A stretch of 64,000 nt of DNA from the NCBI GenBank assembly GCA_021018815.1, contig JAITYX010000002.1:14291001-14355000 (forward strand), in the 5' to 3' direction. This DNA comes from Talinum fruticosum. Taxonomy: Eukaryota > Streptophyta > Magnoliopsida > Caryophyllales > Talinaceae. A model generated the notes under the pieces. It did not search any database, was not told the DNA's origin, and saw nothing but the letters and a program-made list of their open reading frames with translations. The position numbers were made by a program, and so were the translations under genes. Below are positions 36,786 to 47,695 of the stretch, in pieces. Numbering within the stretch: position 1 is the first letter of the stretch; the number at the start of each line of letters is the position of its first letter.

Positions 36786-38167
36786 ATGGTGAATGAGCAA
36801 CGAATCAAGGTGATCTCGGAATGCTTCGTCAGGCCCACGCACGAAGTCGAAGCGGCTAAGCAGCCTTATCATTTAGCCCCCATCGATCTAGCCTTCTTAT
36901 CCCTCGAACCTATTCAAAAGGGCCTTCTCTTTCCTTTTGAACCTGACTCGACCCCACCTGAAATCTCATCCATCGTCGAGAGGCTCAAGCGCGCTCTTTC
37001 CCTTGCCCTAGTTCACTTCTACCCCTTGGCGGGCCGTTTCGAAACAGTCAAGTACGAACATGAGCATGCTTGCTGGATCTTCCTTGATCCCACCAAGGGT
37101 CCCGGATCCCGTCTTATTCATGCTAAATATGTAGAGCTCTCCGTATCCGATATCCTCTCCTCCACTGATGTGCACCCCGCCGTCCGATCATTTTTCGATC
37201 TGGGTGAAAGGATAGTCAACTATGATGGTCACACTAGGGCTCTGCTATCTATACAGGTGACTGAGCTTCTAGATGGGGTGTTCATTGGGTTCACCATGAA
37301 CCATAGTGTAGTGGATGGTACCTCTTTTATCCACTTCGTTAGCTCCTTGTCCGAGATTTATAGATCTGAGAAGCTGTGGGGTGAAAACCCGACTAAGATT
37401 TCGCGTCTACCGCTCTATAAGATGTACGCCCCTGAAGGATACGGTCCGATTTTCAAGTTGCCTCATCTGGAGCCGGAGGAGTTTATAATCCGGTATGACC
37501 CAGGTGCATTAAGAGAGAGAATCTTCCACTTCTCACCGGAGTCAATTGCAAGGCTCAAAGCCAAGGCTAACGAGGAGTGTGGGAGCCAAGATATATCTTC
37601 CTACATGGCTTTGTCGGGTTTAGTATGGAGATCCATAACCAGGGCTTATAACCCGGAAGCCCATGAAAAACCTCGTGTTTCTTCGCGTTGAATGCCCGTC
37701 CCCGACTCGACCCGCCTCTATCAGATGACTACTTCGGCAACATACTGGGAAGAACCAACAGGGCGAGCAAGGTGGATGAATTACTGGGGCAAAGTTTGGG
37801 GTGGGGAGCAAGGGTTTTAGCCCATGAGATTAAAACATACACAAATGATAAAATTCAAGAGACTTTGAAGATATTTGCTGAAAGCTGCTTTGTGGCGCCA
37901 CCGGGTTCGGATCACCCGGATTTCTACGGGGCACCACACGCTGTGGTGATAGGCGGGTCGCACCGATTTGACATGTATGGGCCTGAATTCGGGTTAGGTC
38001 GGGCCGTGGCTGTTCTTATGGGTTATGGAAATAAGGATAACGGGAAGGTGACTGCAAATCCGGGACGGGAAGGAAGAGGGAGTGTTGATCTAGAAATTTG
38101 CCTAAGGCCCCACATAATGAACGTCCTTGAGGCCGATCAAGAGTTCATGAGTTTTGTCGGAATCTAA
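36786..38167 (+). CDS. BAHD acyltransferase with a single 1-bp frameshift (copy 8)
   Basis: Starts MVNEQRIKVISECFVRP. The frame is open for 301 residues with NHSVVDG (H173, D177), then shifts at an A-run near 37665-37670 (CCCATGAAAAACCTCG). From there the BAHD sequence continues in the next frame without a stop to 38167, including NARPRLDPPLSDDYFGN, MYGPEFGLGRAVAV and GREGRGSVDLEICLRP. One more A in the run would give an intact protein of about 460 residues, as in copy 7. Everything else is undamaged, so either the break is very recent or it is an assembly error. Family assignment is firm; the functional state is open. Confidence 0.85.
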
Positions 38168-38464
38168 AAGAAGGAAATTTGGCTGCTAAGGCCAAACAAA
38201 TAAAAAAAGTTTTGGGAAATTGAAGATTATCAAAGGTCCTGGAGGATGCTGATTGATGGTTGTCGCTGAAGTTGTCGAGGACCTGTTGGATCAGTGATCG
38301 TGGGGTACTGGTATGGTCTGAATTATTCAGGTTATTTAATGATAAAACAATCTGAAATAAAGAAAAAGTTCACAATTTCGTTACTATATATGTAGAGAAA
38401 ACGCCCACTTTTTGTTAGATAAAGTTGTCCCTATTAAAAAGAAAGAAAAAGAAGTATTTGTGCA
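38102..38464. repeat. Left arm of a 360-bp inverted repeat
   Basis: Last codons and 3' flank of copy 8. The reverse complement of 40532-40890 matches along its whole length with scattered changes (GGTCCTGGAGGATGCTGATT and AGATAAAGTTGTCCC are identical). It ends exactly where the copy-7-derived fragment begins. Confidence 0.9.
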
Positions 38465-38856
38465 TTGGGGCAAAGTTTAGGCTCCACAGCGAGACTTATG
38501 AGACAAGAGGTAGTAAAACAGGTCACTCATGAAGGAATTTCTCATTTTCTGAAGTGGCTTGCTGATGATAACCCATTTGTTGCAGCGCCGGGTTCGGACC
38601 AACCCGAATTATACGGGCCAGCAAACAGTGTAATGATAGGTGGGTCGGCGAGGTTTGATATGTATGGGGCTGAATTTGGACTGGGTCGGGCTGTAGCTGT
38701 TCGAATGGACTTTGCAAATAAGGATAACAGGAAGGTCACTGCAAATCCGGGACGAAAAGAAAGACAGGAGTGTGAATCTAGATATTTGCCTAAGACCTCA
38801 AATAATGAGCACCCTTGAATCGGATGAGGAGTTCATGAGTTTCGTCTCTTGGCTGT
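38465..38856 (+). pseudogene. BAHD 3' fragment derived from copy 7 (copy 9)
   Basis: Corresponds to about residues 332-458 of copy 7 (LGQSLGSTARLMRQEVVKQV; MYGAEFGLGRAVAVRM). There is no start, no HxxxD and no promoter. The frame shifts near 38764 (GAAAGACAGGAGTG), and the homologous stop is changed to TGG, so the shifted-back frame runs on to 38927. A segmental-duplication relic inside an inverted repeat. Confidence 0.9.
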
Positions 38857-40510
38857 CTAGATATTTGTCTTTATTAATTTTTTTTTATTTTCAATGGAAA
38901 TTTGGGATAATATGGTATTTAATATAAAATTTGTTATAAATTTTATCCTTCCTTAATATTTTCTGGTAATCTTAAAGTGACAATTATTTTAAAACGGAAA
39001 GATTAAATTTTTATAATATAAATAAATTTATAATTATAATTTTTTTATATGAATAAGTTACAAAGGAGGATACAAATAATTACATATATAAATACAATGA
39101 TAAAAAAGATAATTAAATTTCCGTTCTAATATAACTAAAAACCTTATTATTAGGTTAAGAGTTCACTTCATTAATTAACATACGCATGTTATTATAATTA
39201 AAAAGTTACTTTATAATAATAAACAATATGCAAATAAAATAGTAATGATTTCATTATAAACATAATTGTTACTATATTATTATTACTTCGATCTAAATTA
39301 TTTAAATTAAAAATTATCTTTTTACTTTTAGTGTGCGAATAAAATATATCTTTTCGATTTAACAGAAAGAGATATCTAAAAAAGCATTCATACAAACATG
39401 TTTGCGATTAGTTGCCATAAAATTATAATGAAGCCAGCCTTTAGACGTTGATTTTTTATTTGAGTGGCCATGAAATTACGATGAAAGGTTAGGATTGATT
39501 AGATTCGTTTGATAATTCCATGGAAAAGTTGTGCAATTGAATTGACTAAAACAAAGTTCCGTTCCGTCTAGGAGTGGAGGAGCAGACGCACAACGGACAA
39601 CATATCCGAGGAAGATCAATAATTTCAAGTGTCAGATGCCCTTTGGCTGCGTAGACCTCTTTCAAGACTTTTATATTTTTCTTCCAATCGTTTCCGTCTC
39701 TTACTTGGCCTACAAATTTTGAAATGTCTTATCATAATCACGATTCTTTTATTTTAATTTCTTTAAACCCACCAATCGAGTATTAATCTGGTAACAAATA
39801 CTTCGTACTTTCACTTTCTCCATCAACACTTAAACCTTAGAGAAAATAATTTTTTATAAGTTTTACAAAATAGTTAGGGGTAGGTTGTGGGCCCGGACTT
39901 TAAAATTTGAACTTGAGATCCCTATCTACATTAAATTTTCAAGCTTAATTAGAATTACCCTTAACATAAGAATCAAGTTGGATGACTCTCACATATCTTC
40001 ACAAAAAAAAAAAAAAAAAAAATCTTCAAACCTGCTACACCAAAAAAAACAAAAAAATAATATGGGGCAAACCTATTTAATCAAGGTCGAGGTAGTTTAG
40101 GGCTTGACATATTCCCCCTCCCGACCCATTTTAACCCTTTGGACTTTTATGAGTTCAAGAGGGTCGGCTAATTTATCGATAAAAAAAACCTATTCAATCA
40201 AGATCATTATATTCTAATTTCTTCAAACTACCCCACCTCTCCCCTGCCAACAAAAAGAGTCTATATGGTGCAAAATTTATAACACCATAATTTTTTAAAA
40301 TGTTACAATTTTAAGTACGAGATGTTTTTGACAAGATGAAAAATAATTTCTCAAAAAATGATAGAATACTCTTATCTATTTATATATGGAAGATTAGAGT
40401 TTAAATATTCATATAATTATATTACTTACAATTTAAATTTACTTGCAAAAAAAAAATTACTTTTCTTCTAAAAGAAAATGTTTAACGAAGACATGAAGCT
40501 GAAAATATTG
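38465..40510. repeat. Segmental duplication, target copy
   Basis: Copy of 34197-35865 with indels, lying precisely between the inverted arms 38102-38464 and 40532-40890. Contains an A-run at about 40004-40021. No gene apart from the 5' BAHD fragment. Confidence 0.8.
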
Positions 40511-40531
40511 GAAAAGTGGAATTCGTACATG

Positions 40532-40890
40532 GCACAAACACCTATTTTTCTTTCTTTTTAATTGGGACAACTTTATCTACTGAAAAAATGGCGTTTTATC
40601 TATATATAGTAGCAAAACTCGTGAACTCTTTCTTTGTTTAAATTTTTTTGTCATTAAATCCAGATCATACCAGTACCCCACCATCACTGATCCAACAGGC
40701 CCTCGATCAATCCAGCTACAACCATCAATCAGCATCCTCCAGGACCTCTGATAATCTTCAATTCCCCAAATCTTTTTTTTTTTAATTTATTTGTTTGGCC
40801 TTCTTAGCTGCCAAATTTCCTTTTTCAGATTCCGACAATACTCGTGAACTCTTGATCGGCCTCAACTGCGTCCATTATGTGGGACCTTAG
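40532..40890. repeat. Right arm of the 360-bp inverted repeat
   Basis: Reverse complement of 38102-38464. One change worth noting is the longer T-run near 40,771-40,782. About 2.07 kb separates the arms. Confidence 0.9.
40825..40890 (-). pseudogene. Minus-strand tail of a BAHD gene (copy 8-like)
   Basis: Read on the minus strand it encodes LRSHIMDAVEADQEF, then TSIVGI and a TGA stop (40825-40827), matching the last 21 codons of copy 8 with several replacements. It is the only BAHD sequence on the minus strand and belongs to the right inverted arm. Confidence 0.8.
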
Positions 40891-43717
40891 AGCTATTCAT
40901 GATAGTATGAACTCTATTTAAGTTGCTTCAAGTCGCTACATAACAGGTAAGGAAGTTGCTTTCTTTTATTACTTATTATCAATGGGAGTAGTTCACTGAA
41001 AATTGCTTCCATAATAATTTATATTATAAATGATGTCCCACATGAAATATTTTATAAATATAATTGTTCATCTCTCTCCCCTTTTCCTTCTCTCTCCTCA
41101 TTTTTTCCTCTCTCTCCGCCTTTTTTCCCCTTGGCCGGTTGCTCCGTCTCAACCCCAAAACCCCGTTTTTTATTTTCTCTTTCCTCCACATTAGAGTTGC
41201 TCCAATTGGAGATAGCATTAGACAAATTTCTAGATCAACACTCCCTCTTCTTGCCCATCCCGAATTTGCGAGTCACCTTGTCGGTATTCTTAATAAGTAT
41301 GATTGATTATGAACGTAAAGTTTTAATAATCGTCGATTACGTCGAAAAATATCAAATGATATCCTAATCGGATCAACCCTACCTACAAGGCATGTCATAC
41401 ACACAATTTTACAAATATGAAAAATGATGAATAACATGGTGATTTTAAATAATTTATAAGGTATAATACAATTATACTATTCAATTATATCATTCTTTTT
41501 AAATTTATTACATGATATATTAATTTTTGAGTCGAGAGAAGACATATTTAAGGCGTATCTTATGCAAGACACATATTATTTCCTTTTTTAAATAAGGCGA
41601 TGAAAAAAATAAGGCCTATTTTGCTAACAGTTAAAATAAATAAAGATTGTACATATTTAATTAAGATTATAGAGTCAAGTATGTATGCACCAAAAAGTGT
41701 TTCTTATTTAATTTAAGTTGATATTTTATATATACTTTTGATGAAAGAAAAATTATTGAATTGGATATCTATTAGTGTTCTTGACATACTTTCTAATATA
41801 AACTAATAATTAATTACAACAACAATAACAATAATAATTACTCTCAATATAGGGTCCAATTTATATGAGACATGGAAAAATTATATGTAGATAGTTTTAC
41901 TTTACAAGTATTGCTTCCTTTTGAGAGACTGATTCCAAAAATTGATATAATTACTAAAATACTTTGTGTCTATAATTATGAAATTTTAAACCTAATAAAG
42001 ATAATGAACATATCTATTCAAATCTCCTACAAGTGCACCTCTATATGTATTAAGATTCCAAAAGTTTAAAATTATGGATGCAAAAGTTTAAAATATATAT
42101 AACAAGAAAATTTTTTGAAAGAACAAAATTAACTCAAAAAAAATATGGAGTTCAAATCAAAAATTAAATATATTTAATAATGGATTCAACCTTAATTTGG
42201 TGGTTTGCATGATTGAGTCATGTTGATATAATATCAAGGAATCAATGAGGTGTTAATTTAGGGTCTCTTTAATTTTACATAAAAAAAATAGATCGGGAAA
42301 CAGAAACGGTGGCCACCACGGTGGTCGCCGGTGGCTGGAGACTCTTCAGGGTCCAACGGCCACCAGTGAGCCCAGGGGTGGCCGTCGTTTGATTTAGTTG
42401 TGATGGCCGGTGGTTTTCAGAGAAAAGGAGGAGTGGTGGTGAAACAGTGTAAATGGAGGACATAAATATAAAATTAAAGTGGGAGGATGATGAAGCGGGC
42501 CAATATCCAATAAATATGTTATTGTTTTATAACAACTACTCTTAACGTCTAAAAATTATCAAATTTTAAGAATATAAAAATTTAAGAGAATATAATTTGT
42601 CATTTACAACTTACAAATGAAGGGTCAATTTTTTTAATATATAAAGAAATTCTGATAATGTTTTTAAAAACATTTAAGATAAAAATTTTTGACAACTTTT
42701 ATAAAATGGAGGGAATAATACTATAAAAATTAATTACATACATAAGACCTTTACATGGGTGCCTATTTTTTATGAGATACAAATAAGATTTTTTTTTTGT
42801 TTATGAATGAACTCTCGTTTAAAATGGAGAGTGTAATTTTAATAAAATATAAATAAGATTTTTTATTCTAAAATAGATTGTCATTTTATAACTAAGGAAG
42901 TACATATGTCATTATGATTATTAATTCTCAAATCTCTATCATAAATATTATTAGATGAATCCGTTTCAAATTACCTACCCTAAATGTCTAATATATCTTT
43001 TTATCTCTCTTTTTTAATTTTTAGTAAAATTGTATCTCTCTCTTTGTTTTTCTCTTTCCTCCCAAATTCCTAATCTCACGTATGTCTCTCTTGCAGATTT
43101 TTTTATTTTACAAAATCTCTTTCCTTACAGTACTCTCTCTCCTCCATCTCTCTATTTCTTTTTCTATCTCTTTTCCCTTTCCATCATCATGTGATTAAAA
43201 AAATATTTTAAAAAATTAAAATTGAGAAATTAATAATTAATATACTATTAAAATTATAAAGTAATAAATATTATAAAACGAAAAAATTAGTTAAATATTT
43301 TAAAAAGAAGACTATATAACGTTTTTATTATGTCAAATAATTATAAAACTATACAAAAGTCATTGTCATTCATAACTTTTATGCGGTAGATTTATTTGAT
43401 GATTTATGTCTAAATCTTAAATTATTAGTTAAATATTGTTGCATTATTTGACAGTAAGAAAAATATTTGAACCCGATGTTATAAAAATTTTAAAAATATT
43501 TTAATAAAAAAATAAAAAATAATTCTTGTCGAATTTTAGAACCAATATCTATCACATCAACACAATCTTGAATTATTGATACCGCAGCGTCAGTATATCC
43601 AACAGGCGGGCATGTACACTATTCGAACTGATCTCTTGACTTTTTCCCTAAAGAATACAAATAAACTCCATATCTCAACTCCAACCCAGAATCTTCAAAG
43701 CTTCAAGTCTGAGTGAA
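40891..43717. other. Intergenic, with GC-rich island and upstream region of copy 10
   Basis: 41,040-41,200 is CT-rich. 41,350-41,580 resembles parts of the MITE at 50182-50711 (GATCAACCCTACCTACAAGG; GCAAGACACATATTATTTCC). 42,290-42,450 is a short GGTGGCC-rich island, perhaps an LTR remnant. The rest is AT-rich. No gene seen. Confidence 0.5.
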
Positions 43718-45129
43718 ATGGTGAGTCCAAAGGGGATCATAGTAACCTCAGAATGCTTCGTTAGACCCGACCACGAAGTCAAAGTGACCAGGCAACCCTA
43801 CTACTTAGGCCTGGAGGACATCGCCATGTTGTCCCTCGACCCGATTCAGAAGGGCCTTCTCTTCGCTTTTGACAGCATCTCCTTCACAGGACGTCCCAGC
43901 ATCCACTCTCTTGTGGACAGGCTCAAGCGCGTCTCTCTCTCTCTCTCCTCCATTTCTACCCGCTAGCTGGTCGATTCGAAACAAACAAGTACGAAGATGA
44001 GCACACCTGCTTAGTCTTCCTTGATCCCACCAAGGGTCCGGGAGCGCGCCTCATCCATGCTAATCACCTGGATCTCTCTGTATCCGATATCCTCTCCTCG
44101 GTTGATGCCCACCCTGCCGTCCGATCGTTATTTGATCTTGGCGAGAGGATGGTCAATTATGATGGTCACACCAAGGCTCTGTTATCTATCCAAGTGACGG
44201 AGCTTCTAGATGGGGTGTTCATCGGGTTCACCATGAACCATTCTGTTGCGGATGGTTCCTCCTTCATCCATTTCGTAAGTTCATTATCCCATATATTTAA
44301 GTCCCCCGAAGGAAGTGAAAATCCGGCTCAGATTTCGCATGTGCCACTTTATAAGATGTTTGCTCCTGAGGGTTACGGACCGGTTTTCAAGTTGCCGCAT
44401 CTTGAACCAGAAGAGTTTATAATCCGGTATGACCCTGGTCCAATAAGAGACAGAATCTTCCACTTCTCGCCTGAATCAATGGCGAGGCTTAAAGCCAAGG
44501 CTAACGAGGAGTGTGGGACTCAAGTTGTATCTTCCTTCATGGCCTTATCCAGTTTGGTGTGGAGATCCATAACCCGGGCTCGTAACCCGCCGGCCCATGA
44601 GAAGACCTCCTGCTGTCTGTTATTGAATACCCGATCCCGACTTGACCCGCCTTTATCGGATAATTATTTCGGTAACTTCCTAAGCCAAGCCAAGGGGGTA
44701 TGCACTGTAGATGAGTTATTGGACCAAAGTTTGGGGTGGGCAGCTGGTGTTTTGACCCTAGATGTAAAAAGAATACCCATGAAATGATTATGGGGTCTAT
44801 GAAGATGTTTGCTGAACGCCCATTTGTGGGCCCCCGGGTTTGGAGCAACCCGAAATATACGGGGCGGTGAACAGCGTGGTAATAGGCGGGTCGCACAGAT
44901 TTGATATGTATGGGCCTGAATTCGGGGTGGGTCGGGCAGTAGCTGTTATGATGGGCTATGCAAATAAGGACAATGGGAAGGTGACCGCAAATCCAGGAAG
45001 GGAGGGGGTGGGAGCGTCGACTTGGAAATTTGTCTACGGCCTGAGATAATGAAAGCTCTTGAAGAGGATGAGGAGTTCATGAGTTATGTAGCTTTGGGAT
45101 TTTCCATAAACCGCTCTGGAAGGGGATAA
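43718..45129 (+). pseudogene. BAHD acyltransferase pseudogene (copy 10)
   Basis: Starts MVSPKGIIVTSECFVRP, in the branch of copies 7 and 8. The frame shifts in the CT run near 43,935-43,950 (stop at 43964-43966), near 44,770, in the C-run near 44,830 and in the G-run near 45,006. Between breaks the protein is well kept: NHSVADG (about 44,237), ANEECGTQVVSSFMALS, SHRFDMYGPEFGVGRAVAV. EFGVG replaces EFGLG. The homologous frame ends at TAA 45127-45129 after a short extension beyond the usual end. All four shifts are one-base changes in or beside short runs, so sequencing error is a real alternative for at least some. Confidence 0.85.
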
Positions 45130-46001
45130 CAGACATCTTTCTTGGGCATTGGCCATTCATTTCTGGCTAAGGCGTGTTCGAAATTACATAAAAACTATCA
45201 TTTATTTATGTTTTTTGTTTGTTTCTGTTCGCATATACTCTTTTTTATTTATTGTTTCTGTTTATTTTCTATTTGTTTCTGCTCTTTTCTGTTAATCGTT
45301 TATGTTCATTTCTTCTTTTCTATTTGCTTATTTTATATATATTATTTCTATTTATTTTTTATGTAACTTCGAACTTACTTAATAACAATATCCTCTTCTA
45401 GTGTGTGTCTTACATTTTTACGGTTTATTTCCACCTAATTTCAGATATTTCTTCAACTACGTACATTGCACCAAATTTTTTAAAAAATTAATGCCTCTAG
45501 TTTTCTCTTCATCTCTCGAAAGTCCATATCAGACCCATTTAACCAGAAGGGCAATGTCCAATTCTGAAGTTGTCGTAACTTGAGCCCTTTGGGTTTGTGG
45601 CTCAGTTTGAACCAGGCCCACTCAGTTATTGTCAGTAACAATGAAACTCAAGGTCAAGGCCCAAACTAAAAATGCCTAAGGCCGGAAAGATATCATCTTT
45701 CTAGGTCCAGAATTTGCAGCCCAATGATGAGCGATAGAGGATATATATAAGGATTCAAATGTAAGTTTATAGATATTATAGATATAGACATAGGAGGCTT
45801 CTAGTTAGTTGAGTCATCTCATTAAATTAAATCCGATTTAAAATGTTTCAATAAAGTTGCTTCATTTTGTAAGATAAGGTTATAGTGTACTAAATGTTTA
45901 TTGACCCGAAGTCAATGCGATTGAATATATATAACATAATTCGGACCAAAATAAATATAAATCATACTAATTTTGTGAAAAGGTGAAGATTTTGTCGTTC
46001 C

Positions 46002-46002
<1 letters not shown>

Positions 46003-46077
<75 letters not shown>
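46003..46077. repeat. (TA)n microsatellite, about 37 units
   Basis: Uninterrupted TA dinucleotides over about 75 bp. Likely polymorphic in length. Confidence 0.97.
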
Positions 46078-46081
<4 letters not shown>

Positions 46082-47246
46082 GTTCTTTTTATAATTTGTC
46101 CTATCAATATTATAATGTGAAGATATAAAAGTAATCTGGATATTCGGAGTCAGATTAAAAGGATGGCTTTCAGAATGTACCAGAGAATAAGTGATGGAAG
46201 AAGTGCAAGTGGTACTAGTCAAAGATGGTTATACATGAGATTTATAGTGTGTTACCTTCATCTTTGAAAGCACTATAATTTCTTTTTAGTATAGGTCCAA
46301 TTGGAACCAAAGAAACATTTGGCTGATTAACTAGATGTTGCCTTACCAACCTCCCCACCTATGTTCAATCTTGAGGTGGAGCAAATTTTCAGCATTTGCA
46401 TGATTATTTGTGGTGGGCATGTGTTCTTGGGCTTTGGTACCCCGCTCTTAGGCCTGTGAAGGTCTATTGAGTATCCGTTTGTTTAGGTCCAACTGGAGGC
46501 AACTTAAAAAATTATGTACATTCAACGATCTATATATTTTAACTAATGAGGTTTTGGTCTATTAGTCAAACCTAAGATCTTGTATATATTAAGGGTCCGT
46601 TGGAAATGACTATTAAAATTAGATATTATAACTTTTATAGACTTAAATAAGTTGAAATGATTAGTTGTTATGTATGAAATGAGTTAAAAACTCTTATAAA
46701 TACTGATGTAAGTGACAATTTGAGCAGGTACTAAATCTCATATTGTATTTCCCGATTCTCTCCTTCTCATTATATTGTACTGTTTTATTATAGAAACTGA
46801 CATATTAATAATTGACAGCATGGTAACACATCATCATCCAGTATCGAGATCAATTTCGAAAATTCAGGGGACGAACCCTAGTATAGTACTAGCAACAGGA
46901 GGTTGTGTGGACAACCATGTGATATGTTGTGGTTTTCCCCACTTTTTGATGATCAGAACAGAATGAGTCCAACTAAAAGCATCATATCTAAGGCCTCTCA
47001 TAGTGAATGAATGGGGCTACTCTACCAACCAGAATCCTTTTCAACACAAGGGTTGGTTCCACAAAGATCAAAAACTAAACACATACAAAAAAATAAAAAA
47101 TAAAAACAGTTAAAGTCTATATTCATTGCTTGGACAATTGCAAGGCAAATTGGATAATCATTTGAAAGAAATGGGACCTTCAATGTCCCTAATATGCTCA
47201 CTCACCTGTAACCAAAACTTAGCCTAACAAACAGTGAGCAACCCTA

Positions 47247-47277
47247 CATATGTTCTATTTCTCAACCACTATATAAA
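47247..47277 (+). promoter_or_regulatory. CATATG element and TATA box of the first SAUR gene
   Basis: CATATG, a motif common in SAUR promoters, at 47247-47252, and TATAAA at 47272-47277, about 120 bp before the ATG. Confidence 0.55.
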
Positions 47278-47395
47278 CTCCCATTTCTCTCCCGTTTTAT
47301 GCACTCAAAATCAAAGTCTTCCAGTTATACTGTTAGATTTTAGCTACTAAACTCAAGTTTCCTTTCATCACTCGGTGATTCGAGAAAAATCGAAG

Positions 47396-47695
47396 ATGGG
47401 CATCCAACTGATGGAGAAAGTTCAAGCGAAGAAGATTCTTCAGAGGACATTATCCAATATAAAGAGATCGTCCTCCCAAGACGTACCAAAGGGTCATATT
47501 GCGGTTTATGTGGGAGAAACATACAAAAAACGGTATGTGATTCCAATATCATACTTGAACCACCATTTGTTCCAAAATGTGCTCCATGTTGTGGAGGAAG
47601 AGTTCGGGTTCGAGCACCCCATGGGCGGCCTTACAATTCCTTGCAGCCAGGACTACTTCTCCAGTCTCATCTCTCTCATTAGGTCTTCATCATAA
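47396..47695 (+). CDS. SAUR family auxin-responsive protein (SAUR 1)
   Basis: 99-residue single-exon protein with the whole SAUR domain: [11 protein letters not shown] (30-40), [13 protein letters not shown] (44-56), [17 protein letters not shown] (67-83). SAUR proteins of this group inhibit PP2C.D phosphatases at the plasma membrane, which keeps the H+-ATPase active and promotes cell expansion (family knowledge). I take ATG 47396 because it gives the usual length and N-terminal MGIQLMEK. An in-frame GTG at 47375 has no plant precedent. The N-terminus is lysine- and arginine-rich, as usual. It is more diverged from the other array members than they are from each other. Short-lived mRNA is typical for the family but is not shown by the sequence here. 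Confidence 0.95.
   Translation: MGIQLMEKVQAKKILQRTLSNIKRSSSQDVPKGHIAVYVGETYKKRYVIPISYLNHHLFQNVLHVVEEEFGFEHPMGGLTIPCSQDYFSSLISLIRSSS

Larger units (their letters stand above)
45130..47395. other. Spacer between the BAHD and SAUR arrays
   Basis: T-rich pyrimidine tracts at 45,190-45,360, a long TA microsatellite at 46,003-46,077, otherwise AT-rich. The last 200 bp hold the promoter of the first SAUR gene (CATATG at 47,247, TATAAA at 47,272). No gene seen. Confidence 0.55.
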
